Assembly: GCA_002104905.1 (NCBI GenBank)
Contig: MCFE01000270.1
Location: 1 to 64,000 of the forward strand
From: Basidiobolus meristosporus CBS 931.73
Taxonomy: Eukaryota; Basidiobolomycota; Basidiobolomycetes; Basidiobolales; Basidiobolaceae
Direction: 5' to 3'
DNA: 64,000 nt
A program made the position numbers and the translations under genes. The notes below the pieces were generated by a model, which was given only the letters and a program-made list of their open reading frames with translations, was not told the origin of the DNA and searched no databases. Positions within the stretch are counted from its first letter, which is position 1, and each line of letters starts with the position of its first letter. Below, piece after piece: positions 31,216 through 42,031 of the stretch.

Positions 31216-33159
31216 GTAAATTCCACAAGAAATTTGCTCAGTATCTTCTAAGATTCATAGATAAAGACCTAAGTTACTAAGTTAGGTGGATATTAAGATG
31301 ATATGCAAATCTTTACAACACCCACAATCAGCTAAATGCTCATACTGACTAGTCCTAATATAGACCTAAGATAATCATATTTGTTGCTAGCTAATGGTTT
31401 AGTTGCTATGACTGCAATCATTTCATTGTTATAACAGTAAATAAGTTAACTAAGCTATTCTCTATAGATTTACATATGAAATGATATATATAAATATACA
31501 CAGTACTAGCATGAACTACTGGATATTTACATAATAGACTTGCTCCATCATTCCAGCTGATCATAGTGCTCAATAGTGCCATAGCATGCCAGATGGTGCC
31601 TGATCATGCCACAGAGTGCCAGATGATGCCATACAGTGCTGATTTGGGATCAAAATTGACATGCATATGACCCTAAAATATCAAATTAATAACAAAATAT
31701 ACAGCACTCTCTGGCACTATGATCAATGGCACAATGGAACAAGTCTAATTATACATATCCGTTATTATCTTGAAATAAAGTAGATGGCATTTTGTGACCT
31801 AAGCCTAAGTCTTCAAAAACCTTTCTTTGCCTCATTGCTTCTTTTGTAGCATCACTAGCTGGCATATACTCTGCCTCTGCAGTGGGAATAGCTTTGGTTA
31901 ATTGCTTTCTTGAATTCAAGAAAATTGCTCCCTTACAGCAAAGAAAGGTGCATGCCGTGATGGATCTTCTGTCTTCTATATTTTGCCCCCAATCAGCATC
32001 AGCATATCCCAAAAGTTCTTGTACTGAATACTTATAGATGTACCTAAACCAGATATGAGCTGTTCTTTTCAGGTATCTATAAAATGACCTAACTACTGCA
32101 ATATGATTAGATCCATGTTTCTGATTATGCTGGCAGACAACTCCCACTGAATATGAGATATCTCAATGTGTTCCAACAATAGTATACGTCAGGCTGCCAG
32201 ACATCTGCTGATAAGGGAGTTCTGGGCTTTCATATGTCAATAAGCTCTCTATGTATAGTTGAGTTTTTGCCAACTTGTGGTTTGTATCCATTTAGATAGC
32301 TGCAAGTTTAGAGTCTTCCATTTAATACTTCTTGAGTATATCTTAAATGTAGTTGGACTGGCTTAGGTGAAAGTTCGGGTACTTCTGTCTATGGAGCTAC
32401 TTATCCCTAACTATTAACTGAGCTCCCTAAGAGCAGACATCTTGAACTCCTTAAAATGGCTGGATTTAGTCTCCTCTAAGGTTTCTAGGTCATTGGTAGC
32501 TATAGTAAGAGCATACACAAACAAAGCCAAAAGAACTATATTAGTTCCATCTGGCATATAGTAGATACTGTAGTAAGCAGTACTTCTTTGTAAGCTGAAT
32601 GATCCAAATAAGAGCTTATTATTCAATTCCAAGGTCTTGGTGATTGTTTGAGACTCTAAGGAGAATTTTAAGATTGCAGGCCAAACAGGGATTATCTTGG
32701 TCAGTAAACACATCAGGCTGGTCCATATACATGTCCTCACCAAGTTCCACATTCAAGAGTTCAGCTTTTATATCCATTTGATGAATAAGGTACTTCTATA
32801 TGGCTGTTATAGCCAACATGAGTCTACTCAGATCAAAGCTGGCTACTGGTGTAAAGATTACAGTATTGTCAAGTCCTTTTGCTTAAGAGTATTCTTTGGT
32901 AGCAAGTTATTCTTTTTATCATTGACTTTTATCAACACCCTTGCATTTTGTCTTGAAGACCCATCTTCATCCAACTGACTTTTGGTTGGTTTGTAATATG
33001 GGCAAGTCCCAAGTTTATTCATACATCAGGGCCTAATACTCCTTGGGCATTGCCAATCTTCCAGACTATTTCTCAAGGCTCTTTAAGGCCTATTTTACAG
33101 TGTTGGTCACATCATTATGTACCAAATAGGCATAAACAAAGATTGTTCCCTCATTGATA
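31216..33159 (-). pseudogene. Copia-A5 pol relic (RNase H and reverse transcriptase) with partial 3' LTR
   Basis: On the minus strand: a truncated 3' LTR (about 31322 down to 31216) follows the element's end ('ggactagtcagtatgagc'). RNase H is readable at 32147-31749 ('GYADADWGQNIEDRRSITA', 'AEAEYMPASDATKEAM'). Reverse transcriptase lies at 32990-32150 ('ALFVYALTIATNDLETLEETKSS', where the YVDD motif has decayed). A MITE splits RNase H at 31536-31746. Gypsy-3 interrupts the element at 33160; its remainder is at 37050-37294. Confidence 0.78.
31536..31746. mobile_element. Short Harbinger-type MITE with aat target duplication
   Basis: 211 bp, AGACTTGCTCC...GGAACAAGTCT, flanked by aat at 31533-31535 and 31747-31749. 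Removing it rejoins the Copia-A RNase H sequence ('ccggatatttacat' beside 'tatcttgaaataaag'), matching 8505-8600. It is non-coding. The interior is rich in 'agtgcc'/'ggcact' words also found in the longer MITEs. Confidence 0.8.
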
Positions 33160-33545
33160 TGTCATGAACTGCTGCTTGAATGTTTAAGGTGGATCATCTT
33201 TTAGTCATGTCAATTACTTTTATGTTTAGCCCATCAGTAAATCAGTGTTATCTATAGAATCAGCAGTATTAGTTAGCAGATGAATCAGCAGATCCTTATC
33301 TGATAGAAATAGATATAATAGATAAGATCTAAGTGGGAGATGATGATGCAAACAAATGAGTTATCAGCCACAACCTACATTAGGAAATACAAATAATCAG
33401 CAATTGATCTGCAAAATGTATGCAAGGAGCTACTGGAACCTCAATAAAAACCAGTTTAGGTTTTAGTGACTACAATACTAGCTAAACTCCCTATTCCTCC
33501 ACAACTCCAATATCAAGACTTGTAACATTGGTATCAGCAATAACC
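33160..33545 (+). repeat. Gypsy-3 5' LTR and primer binding site
   Basis: The LTR runs TGTCATGAACTG to TTGTAACA (33527). TTGGTATCAGCAATAACC (33528-33545) is the primer-site counterpart of TTGGTAGCAGCAATAACC in Gypsy-2. TGGTA at its start fits the complement of a tRNA 3' end (CCA terminus); the tRNA is not identified. Confidence 0.7.
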
Positions 33546-33559
33546 AGTAACCTCTCTCC

Positions 33560-34700
33560 TGAAGAAAGAAATAGCCTACCTCAAGATGTCAGAAATCAAG
33601 AATGGAGGAATGCTATGCAGTATATCCTGGCCCAACTATAGCATTTACTCCAGATCCTCAGGCAGCAGCAACAAGGGAGGACTACCATGACCCACAACTA
33701 GGGAAGCTCTGTTAAGAGCAACTTTAGTTTGAAGGTCAATTGGTATTAAGGTGGAGCTCATAAAAACCTGGGAACTTGGCTCTTTTAAATTGTAGAGGCT
33801 CTTAAGGCTAAACAAATTGCTCTAGAAAGCAAGTTCCATTTAGCAGCTTCTTACCTAGTAGATGCAGCTTTATAGTGGTACCACAACAAGATCAGGTGAG
33901 CCACCATTATGGGATGCTATGCCATCCCTACCTGTGATGAGTTTATGTCAGAAATTCCAGATGCTTTTAAACCCCAACACCAGCAGCCACAACTAAAAAG
34001 GAAGTTGAAGATACTCAGACAGAAGGAATGGTTCAGGAGTACATCCATGGATACAGATGTCTACTTGGACAAATTGAAAGTATGGGCCCCCTGGATCAAG
34101 TTGAGTACTTTATTCAAGGGTTCAGAGAAAGAACTTGCAAGGATGTGAGTTGTTGAAGGCCTCAGAAACTGAGGAAGAAGACAATTGGAAATAGTGCCAT
34201 TGGGAATAGACACTATGCAGTAGAGTCCTACCCCAGAAGAATGTAAGAAGAAAGGACTTGGCTTTAATTACCACAACAGGGACATATTGCAAAGTACTGC
34301 CCTCAGAGAAGAAATGGACACCAGTCAGCAAGAACCTTGAGCCATATTGAAGCCCTCAAGCACAGTAACATGGAGCATGAACTTGAAGAAGACTCAGCAT
34401 TCAACACTTATGAGACAGAAGACTACCTATCCCAGATGACCTCAAACTCGGGAAAGCAATTATACTTGGATGGAGTATTCACTGGAGTACCTGCCAAGAG
34501 CATGAATGACTCAGGAGCATCACATGAGTACATGTCAGAGCAGTTTGCCCTGATTGCTGGAAACAACTAGGAACCTACCATATCAACTTCATTCCTGAAG
34601 ATCAATGATTATGAAGAAGTCCTACAGGCCTATATATGTTGGAACTGCAAGTTTGACCAGGTATTTGCAAAAAGCTTGCTATTTTGTGCAATCTATCACT
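33560..34700 (+). pseudogene. Gypsy-3 gag and protease relic
   Basis: It is collinear with Gypsy-2 gag. Readable pieces are 'SEIPDAFKPQHQQPQLKRKLKILRQK' split across 33909-34060 and 'YLDKL' at 34070. The zinc-knuckle region near 34255 is degenerate. The 34337-34570 stretch ('ALKHSNMEHELEE', 'YLSQMTSNSGK', 'MNDSGASHEYMSEQFA') contains the protease. Its D-S-G motif is preserved as 'NDSGA', with the preceding I replaced. Confidence 0.72.
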
Positions 34701-36260
34701 CATCTGGAGAACCCATGCTACTCAGGTCCAGAAGGACAGCAAGACCTATGAGCTGTTACCTGCCAGACTGGATTTGAACTTGGTCAATTCCAGTGTGTGC
34801 AATGCAAGTGAACTTGGCAAGACACAGTTCTGTAGAGCACCTAGAAAAGGTGCTCAGATGCTCCTCATGGCAACATTATACAAGAACTTTGATACTCTAG
34901 CATCCCAGAAGGTCAATACTCTTCTGAAGCAATATTCAGATTTGTTTCCAGATAAGCTTGTATGCCTACAACTAATCAAATATGTGGATTATGCCATTGA
35001 CACAAGAGATAGCTCTCCAGTGAGTAAGACATCTTATAGAATGAGCTCATTGGAGTTGGAAGAGATTAAGAGACAAGTAGACTGTTATTAGAGCAAGGAT
35101 ATATAATGTCCAGCAAGTCACCTTGGGGAGCACCAGTGCTTTTTGTAAAAAAGAAGGATGGAGCACTCAGGATGTGCATTGACTACAGAGCCCTCAAGTC
35201 AATTACCATGAAGAATTGATACTCCATACCATGAATTGATGAGCTTTTGGACCAACTCAATGGGGCCACTATATTCAGCAAGATTGGCCTCATGTCAGGA
35301 TACAACCAGATTAGGGTGAAGCCAGAAGACATCCCTAAGACAGTATTCAGGGCCATATATGGACACTACAAGTACTAGTCATGAGTTTTGCCCTCACCAA
35401 TGGCCCTGCAACATGCACGGCCTTGATGCTAACAGTCTTCCTGGAGTACTTAGACAAGTCTGTGGTAATCTACCTAAACAACATATTGATATACAGTAAG
35501 ACAGAAGAAGAATGCGTTGTGCATGTTGAAAAGGTCTTGAAGGAGCTAAGAGACAACAAACTATATGGCAAGCTAGCAAAGTCAGAATCTTTGACACAAC
35601 ATGTTTAATACCTAGGACACATAGTGACTAGCACAGCAGTGACTTTACACCCCAAGTAGGTTAAGTCATCAAGAATCTGAAGCGGCCCTATACTATAGGA
35701 GAGCTCAGATCATTCCTTGCAATGGTTTCCTACTATTGGGGACTTGTCAAGTCTTTTGCAAGTATTACAGCCCCTTTAACTGATATCTTCAAGAAAGACA
35801 ATACTTTGAAGTGGGTCATAGCCTGTGAGACTGCCTTTCTGATGCTCCAGAATGAACTTGCTAAGCTATCAAGCTTAAGAATTCCAGACCTCTGAAAAGA
35901 GTTTACTCTATGCACAAATGCTCAGACTATGCAATTGGTGAGTACTGAGCTTAGAACATCAGGGAAAGGAAAACTCAGTTGCTTTTCAGTCCAAGAAATG
36001 GAACTCTGCAGAACAGAACTATTCAGCGCAGTAGAAGGAGATGCTTGCCATAATACACTACTTGAAGACCTGGGGATGCTACATTGAATGGGCCAAGTGC
36101 ACTGTGAGAACTGGCCATGCCTCACTCAAGTATATATTTACTCAGAAAGTACTATCCAGAAGAATGACAAGATGGAGTGAGTACATTCAGCAATTTGCCT
36201 CCAAGATTATCTACTGCCCTGGGAAAAATAACACTGTTGCTGATGCCTTATCAAGACTAG
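34701..36260 (+). pseudogene. Gypsy-3 reverse transcriptase and RNase H relic
   Basis: Open 34684-35091 covers the RT N-terminal extension ('VNTLLKQYSDLFPDKLVCL', '[14 protein letters not shown]'). RT proper follows with stops: '[19 protein letters not shown]' region near 35140, 'MSFALTNGPATCTALM' (35381), and the polymerase motif altered to 'VVIYLNNILIYS', where both catalytic aspartates are asparagine. RNase H is partial at 36041-36250 ('LKYIFTQKVLSRRMTRWSEYIQQF', 'GKNNTVADALSRL'). Confidence 0.8.
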
Positions 36261-36289
36261 AACAAGTTGCACAACTCAACTTGGTGCAT

Positions 36290-37049
36290 GAACCAGATTG
36301 TCCTAGCTCATTATCAAAGTACTTAACAGACCAAGCTATTAATGTTGAGGTGGATGAAGAGGTTATCACAATAATTGGGGATGAAGCCAGCAAATTTGTG
36401 TTACAGGATGGAGCACTCTACCAAATTGTAGAAGGAAGCCATATTGCCTATTGTCCTTATGTTGCTTGCCTGGATATAATACAGAAGCTACACAATGGAT
36501 ATGGACATCTTGGAATTGAAGGAGCATATAGCCTTATGAAAGCCAGAGAACAGTAGCCCAGAATGAAACATGACATTGAGAAGCTAGTGAAAACATGCCC
36601 AAGTTGCCAAATCAACCAAGGCCAACCACAGAGAATTACTGAACTCTTTCCCCTGGAGCCTGTAAGCCCATTTGACAGATGGGAAATTGTCTATATTGGA
36701 AGACTGCCAACCACAAGAAAATGCATCCATTGGATCCTAGGAGCAATTGACCATGCCCCTAAATGGCCAGTGGCTGAAGCTGTAACTGTAGCCAATGAAC
36801 AAGAAGCTGTAAGTCTCATCTACCGTGACATCATGATGAAGTTTGCATCCCCTGTAGAGATTTTATCCAATAGAGGGGCAAACTTTATGGCAAAGACATT
36901 AGAAGCTTACCAGGATGTGCAGCAGATCAAACACTTGAAAACCTTGGCACACCACCCTAGAACCAATGGAGTAATTGAGTGGTTTGATGGATTACTTGGA
37001 AAATGCTGACAAAGTGTGCAAATGGAGCTGTCAGTAGATGGGATAAGTA
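36290..37049 (+). pseudogene. Gypsy-3 integrase relic, truncated
   Basis: The zinc-binding region 'LHNGYGHLGIEGAYSLMKARE' (36490-36550) and 'CPSCQINQGQPQR' (36595) precede the core. The core carries 'ILGAIDHAPKWPVAEAV', 'ILSNRGANFMA' and 'HHPRTNGVIEWFDGLLGK' (36740-37005). The position expected to be aspartate in the second catalytic motif reads N ('LSNRG'), as in Gypsy-2. Homology ends near 37049. Confidence 0.8.
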
Positions 37050-37294
37050 TATAGCAAAAATTCACTTTCTTGCTCTAATTCAATCCTGACTACCAGTGAG
37101 CTTGAGAGCAGATTCTTGCTATCATTTAATGTCATCTTATGTGAATATCTCAAAATTTCATCAACTGACACATGCCTAGACTTGATCAGCTTGTTTGCTA
37201 TGGTATTACAGAGTTGATGAGCTTTACTATCATTATGGTAATCCAAAAATTTGCATTTTACAATTTTGGCTCAAAGTTTGTATGATTCCTTAAC
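37050..37294 (-). pseudogene. Copia-A5 integrase C-terminus fragment
   Basis: Minus strand, matching Copia-A2 at about 18340-18520 ('LEQESEF', 'MTLNDSKNLLSSS', 'EILRYSHKMTLND'). With 31216-33159 it is the other side of the copia split by Gypsy-3. It ends near 37294 in CACTA accessory sequence. Confidence 0.65.
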
Positions 37295-37985
37295 CTCAAT
37301 TGCCAATTGTATTGACCTATACAAGGCCCTACACCCTACACTAACATTAAGCCCAACCCTGCACTCAATAAGTAAATCATTTAAGTCCAACTCTCAATAA
37401 ATAATTCTGCTGTAATGCTCTGTTTGCATGACTTTGGCAGGAACCCTATGGCTTTATGCCAGTGTTCACTCTCTGATTCCCATACATACTGGTCTACAGC
37501 TCACATTGCAAGGTCTAGCATCTCATCTCCCAGTCTTTGCAATAAATCCTTCTAATATTCAAGAGCATACTCTTGAGCTCTGCTCTTGCAGAAGTGCTGC
37601 AACCTCTAGGTGTGCCTATTAAGGTTCCAAAATTTCACTGAAGGCATTGTGATTACTTTGTGATTTCTTGACATTTTTGCTTTGTCTGTCAGTTGGATCT
37701 CCACTCTGTAAACAATGGAAGATGTGGAGGGAATGGTAGACTAATTGCCTTTCTCTGCAAACTAATCTGCCTCACTGGAGTGCAGCTCTACTGGCTGCAC
37801 TTCCAACTCTTATGAAAACAGCTGCTTTCTAGTTTGTGATTCTGCTTGGCTATGATGGAATTCAGTCTGTTCCAGGCTTAATACTTTAATTGGCAAGAAC
37901 TGCTGCTTTCATCTTACTCATCCCTGTCTCCAGTTTGGGTAGACTTTTTTCCCTTTACCTCTTTCTTTTTCACTGCCAGGTCATT
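37295..37985 (-). pseudogene. CACTA accessory protein, copy delta (C-terminal part)
   Basis: It aligns with 9650-10380: the C-terminal domain region near 37400-37560 ('LLQRLGDEMLDLAM' type), then 'VEIQL', and the end of the second module at 37960. It is interrupted by Harb-1 at 37986 and continues at 42032. Confidence 0.62.
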
Positions 37986-38945
37986 AGACTTGTTCCACTG
38001 TACCATGCCAGGGCATGCGGCGCAATCCGCAGTTGTAAGAATGATCAGGTGCGCTATAATAGCTACCAGAAGGCAGGATTGTTCTTGGACAATTTTGCAC
38101 TATGCGGGAGGATCTTGCACACTAAGGCACAATCTGACACAATGAGGTTGGCACAAATGATCACGCCAACTTGTAATGTTTGTATCACGTGCGCAATCAG
38201 ATACTGCTATTATGGCAGGTAAAATCTGGTATTTGGATATGTTTCTTTAGTGTAAATGGAAATAAATGTGTTTCACACTATAAACTACACTGATACTTAC
38301 CATTTTGGTTACCCTCACTTCAATTGGACGGTATCTCAGTGGTTAATTGGTTCAAAAGTATCCTGAAGCTAGTAGCCCCCAATTGGCTCATTGACTACTG
38401 AAAAAGCTACCTGATTTGCCATCAAATATCCCATTTTGCCCATTGAGCAAGTAAATCCCTGATCCTAGTGATTGGACAAGGTGTCATAGCTAGCACGCAA
38501 GCAATTGTGTAGGTGCAAAACAGATCCAATAGCTGCACTGGTATTACAGATGACATATATATATGCAGGGTGTTGATTTATAGGGGTTCTGTCTCAAATG
38601 TGAGATGACCTTGATATTACTTATATCCAAAATTTGATGATCACTGATTTGTGATGGCTCAATTTGGGTTGCAAAAAAAATGGGTTGATGGGATCATTAC
38701 AAATGTGAGCAATTCAAAACAATTGTATCATCTTCTCTTGGGTTTTTTTCTCACAGGGATTACTACTGAAGCATCTGGTAGTGACTCATTTTGCACACCT
38801 ATACTACTTCCTGGCTGACTATCATCTTGGCTACTTGTGTATTTGTAGTCAGTATTTTGCCTCCTAGTTGATGAGTGCAATGCTGCAGCTTAGCCGCGCT
38901 GAATTGCTCCAACTGAACCAGCTGAACCAGCCTGTAGTGCCATGC

Positions 38946-40025
38946 TGTAGTGGGGTCACAGTGACACCCACAGGCAGATGTGCTCATTCTTATGCGTTCA
39001 CTTCCCTAAAAACGATCACCCCGTCTATATTATTACCGTCCCAAATTTGCAATATTTCTTATTTTTGTCTATGTGATTATTACTATGCAACCTGACAAAC
39101 TATTTGTCACTATTAGCCCATTGCACAAGCTATTCTTATTCCTTGCTGAGATGCCAAGATAAGATAGTTACCTTATAAGGCAAGTACCCCAACAGTGCCC
39201 ATGTCATGTGACCATCTTGGTTTCATAACCCTCCCATCTTACTACCATAAGAGGCAACCATTTGACACAGAGGTTTCATATTACCACTACCTGATTGGCT
39301 AGGTGTTACTATGTCTCATGGAACAATCCGCCAAGAATTTGCGCTATTTTTAGTACACAATGACATGATTGGCTGTCTACTACCTTCTGGAAACTTCCGG
39401 AAAGTATTTTCTAGCAAGAAATGGAGCAGCAAAAAAGTATATAAGGGAGGCTATCCCTTAAAATAAATTATCCCTCTTCCAATATTCCAACTTATTGATT
39501 AGTGAGATCACCGCTACCTATTACCACTATTTTCTGACTCAGACCTGACAATACTCCCAGGAAACCGCGCTGACAGCCAACTGACCTTGGAGGCACTACT
39601 TGTGAGGAATACTCAGAGTAGGTATATTTTATTATATTGGTTTGTTTTCCCAAGTTTGTTCTTGTACAGGCAAAGATACTTTTCAGTCTTTGTAACTATT
39701 GGTCAAAGCTGCATTCTTATCAAGTCCCTGTTGGTGGAGTTTACAGTTGTTTTGACTTTGGAAGCTTTAGTACATTGTCATCTCAAAGGATGTCAAAGCC
39801 ATTATAAACCTTTGTTAAGATGCCAACTAAGTTGGGGATTGTAGTTCAATAGTTTTCCCTTGACAAGCTTGTGGCTTTATCCCCCTTCACATTAGATTAG
39901 ACAAAAGACCCAGTATTCCTAGCAAGCTTTTGCCAGAGGTTACCGCACCCAGTGAACACCCCACACACATTCACACTTGAGAAGTGTTGGCCGTATTTTG
40001 CCCTTTGGACTTATACACCACCACA
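38946..40025 (+). mobile_element. LTR-1 copy D, solo LTR inside Harb-1
   Basis: 1080 bp from TGTAGTGGGGTCACAGTGAC to ACACCACCACA, flanked by atgc at 38942-38945 and 40026-40029. The unoccupied site is seen in Harb-2 at about 44295 ('aagtgcaatgcactgacata'). It contains 'tatataagggaggctatccc' at 39439 and AATAAA-like signals just after. Confidence 0.82.
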
Positions 40026-40100
40026 ATGCGCTGACGCATTCTTTTACTTGCTAAGGGCTCTGGTGGTTGAGGCACTTCATGTTGGTCATCATCAGTCAGT

Positions 40101-40679
40101 TCACCAGAAGTAACTTGCTAATGGTCCTTGGAGCTGTTGCCTGGATGAGTCCTGTATATGTTGCTCTTGGAAGCCACTTAGCTCTACTAATATATCACAT
40201 AGTATATTAGTCATTTGAGGCAAAAACTCATTCAAAATCTCTTTGGTTCCCAAAGTTGAGGCACAAACAGACGCGCCCAGCCCGTACTGTGCAAATTGCA
40301 CGCAAAATTATTCCCGCGTGGCTTCTTTGTCAAGTCCCATCACTCTCAGCTCATTCTTGATTTCAATACTTGTCTTGTTATATATCTTCTTACATACATT
40401 GGCTGGCATCTTTATGCAGAACTCATGCCACAGCTTTCTACTCAAATTCTTCCATCTTTGTTGACTCTCTGAGGTATCTAGTTCTGCTAGATTAATGAGC
40501 AGTGCCCAAATATCTGTATGAAGGCTCATCATAGACACTTGGGACATACTAAAATCATTTGGCAAGAACTCAAACAGATCCGACATTGACTTTTCTGGTC
40601 CGGACCACGCTTGTGAGCTGGGGGATGGGTTTTGTCTGGGTTGTACTAAAGATGAGTTGAAGCTTGGTATGGGGACCAT
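40101..40679 (-). pseudogene. Harb-1 second ORF, divergent to the transposase
   Basis: Minus strand from an ATG at 40679, 193 codons with a single in-frame TAA at 40305-40307. It ends 'GPLASYFW' at a stop just before the LTR insertion. Segments include 'PSPSSQAW', 'MSDLFEFLPNDFSMSQ', 'DIWALLINLAELD', 'SQQRWKNLSRKLWHEFCIKMP', 'IYNKTSIEIKNELRVMG', then 'EILNEFLPQMTNILCDILVEL'. The Harb-2 counterpart (44880-45230) has a sense codon where this copy has the stop. PIF/Harbinger elements usually carry a Myb/SANT-like second protein that works with the transposase. The tryptophan-containing 'QQRWKNLSRKLW' is compatible with that, but I cannot confirm the domain. Confidence 0.6.
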
Positions 40680-40964
40680 AGCAACAGATTTGGATACTTA
40701 TACAGCAGTATATTGGCATCAACCTGGTCTTATATGAAATATATATGAAAACTAATTGCAGATTTCCTATTTGACTATAGACCTATGATTAAAGCATCAA
40801 TAAAAGTACCAAGGCATTGTTTGCGGATGATTTTTGCAACATAATGATGGGATACATGGCAATTGATGGAGATTTAACCGTAATGTATTAAAAATCAGAT
40901 AAATAACGCAGATTGCGCCAAATCAATTCAAGCTGCCTCCATACAATCATCCACCAATTTTAAT

Positions 40965-41848
40965 ATGACTTACTCATCTGAATGATCTTTTCTCATCAAT
41001 CCCATCACTACCACTGGATTTCCTTTTGACACACTAGAGGAGATCTATTCCAGGTACTGTGGACCATCAACCCCAATCTACTCAAGGAGATCCCTTGTTA
41101 AGCTTCTCTGCTATTACAAGAACTATTGCCCTACAAGGTTTCATCCCACCATCCATGGCAACAAAAGCCCTAGATGCTTTCATTCCCAGCTGACAGCAAT
41201 GGAGAACCACCTTGCCAAGGGTATGAATGACTTAGAGCAAGCTTGGAATACTAGGTCAGAAGCTCCAATAGACTTCCATATCCCAGAGTGTTCAGCAACA
41301 GGTTCCATATAAGGAGTATTTTGGATACCTTCCCAGTGAGGATTAACAGACCTTCTAGAGGGCAGAGGCACTTTTATTCTGGCAAGTACAAGGCAAACTG
41401 TGTGAAGTTTCAAGCACTGTCTGACATTGAGGGTAACATCATATGGTTTAGTGGGCCATTTGCTGGAAGTAGGCATGACAAAGCACTCTGGGTAGAGAAT
41501 CATCCTGAATTCAGTAGAGGGGAGAAATGTATGGCAGACTTAGCCTATATAGCAGAGGATTGTCAGAGATTAGGATGTATTACAGCTTATAGGAAGCCAA
41601 GAAATGGTGTGCTTAGCAGGAAGCAGAAGCTGTACAATGAGAAATTTAATCATTTCAGAGTTAGTATAGAGCACACATTTGGATATCTGAAGAGATTCAG
41701 CATATTGGCAGGTAAATACAGAGGAAAGTCATATATAGGAGTAAACAGCAGAATAGGTAAAATAGTTAAGATACCTATTAATGCACAGTATGCTCATACA
41801 AGAAGACATCCACTGAGAGAAATGTGTCTGGAGCATTATGAAGAGTAA
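40965..41848 (+). pseudogene. Harbinger DDE transposase (DDE_Tnp_4 type)
   Basis: The catalytic part is open at 41288-41848 (186 codons). It has 'ILDTFPVRINRPS', 'QRHFYSGKYKANCVKFQ', 'FSGPFAGSRHDKALW', 'CMADLAYIAED' and 'FNHFRVSIEHTFGYLKRF'. The aspartates in 'LDTF' and 'MADLAY' and the glutamate in 'SIEHTFG' fit the DDE triad of PIF/Harbinger transposases. An N-terminal part is readable in another frame from about 40965 ('TTGFPFDTLEEIYSRYCGP', 'MENHLAKGMNDLEQAWNTRSE'). The frame change near 41305 recurs at the same place in Harb-3. It is therefore either an old shared frameshift or a small intron. The C-terminus is 'MCLEHYEE'. Confidence 0.75.
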
Positions 41849-42031
41849 ATAAAGCAAGGAAAGCACTATTCTGAGCAACATATATAAGATTGAGTAAAAT
41901 TACCAGTAACTGTATCATACCACTGGCATCATGGTAGAAATTATAGTGCCAGATAGTGCTGTAGAGTGCCAGATCAATCCGGCACCATAAACAGGCTGGC
42001 ACTATGTGGCACTATCCAACAGAACAAGTCT

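Larger units (their letters stand above)
33160..37049 (+). mobile_element. Ty3/gypsy retrotransposon Gypsy-3, 3' truncated
   Basis: A 368-bp 5' LTR (33160-33527) homologous to the Gypsy-2 LTRs is followed by a primer site and a gag, protease, RT, RNase H and integrase series homologous to Gypsy-2. It ends within the integrase at about 37049, where Copia-A sequence resumes. No 3' LTR is present. It carries more stop codons than Gypsy-2. Confidence 0.82.
37986..42031 (+). mobile_element. PIF/Harbinger DNA transposon Harb-1 (4046 bp, with nested LTR)
   Basis: Terminal inverted repeats AGACTTGTTCCACTGTACC and, at the right end, its inverse (AGACTTGTTCTGTTGGATAG read backwards). A 3-bp duplication att lies at 37983-37985 and 42032-42034. 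The host accessory gene rejoins across it ('cactgccaggtc' then 'ctctgctaagttgtctaag', compare 10355). It encodes a DDE transposase on the plus strand and a second ORF on the minus strand. It retains clearly more CpG than its surroundings, so it may be a relatively recent arrival. An LTR-1 copy sits inside. Confidence 0.85.

Noticed and set aside
41180-41503. 107-codon minus-strand open frame
   Set aside because: It is antisense to the Harbinger transposase, which has clear DDE motifs on the plus strand.
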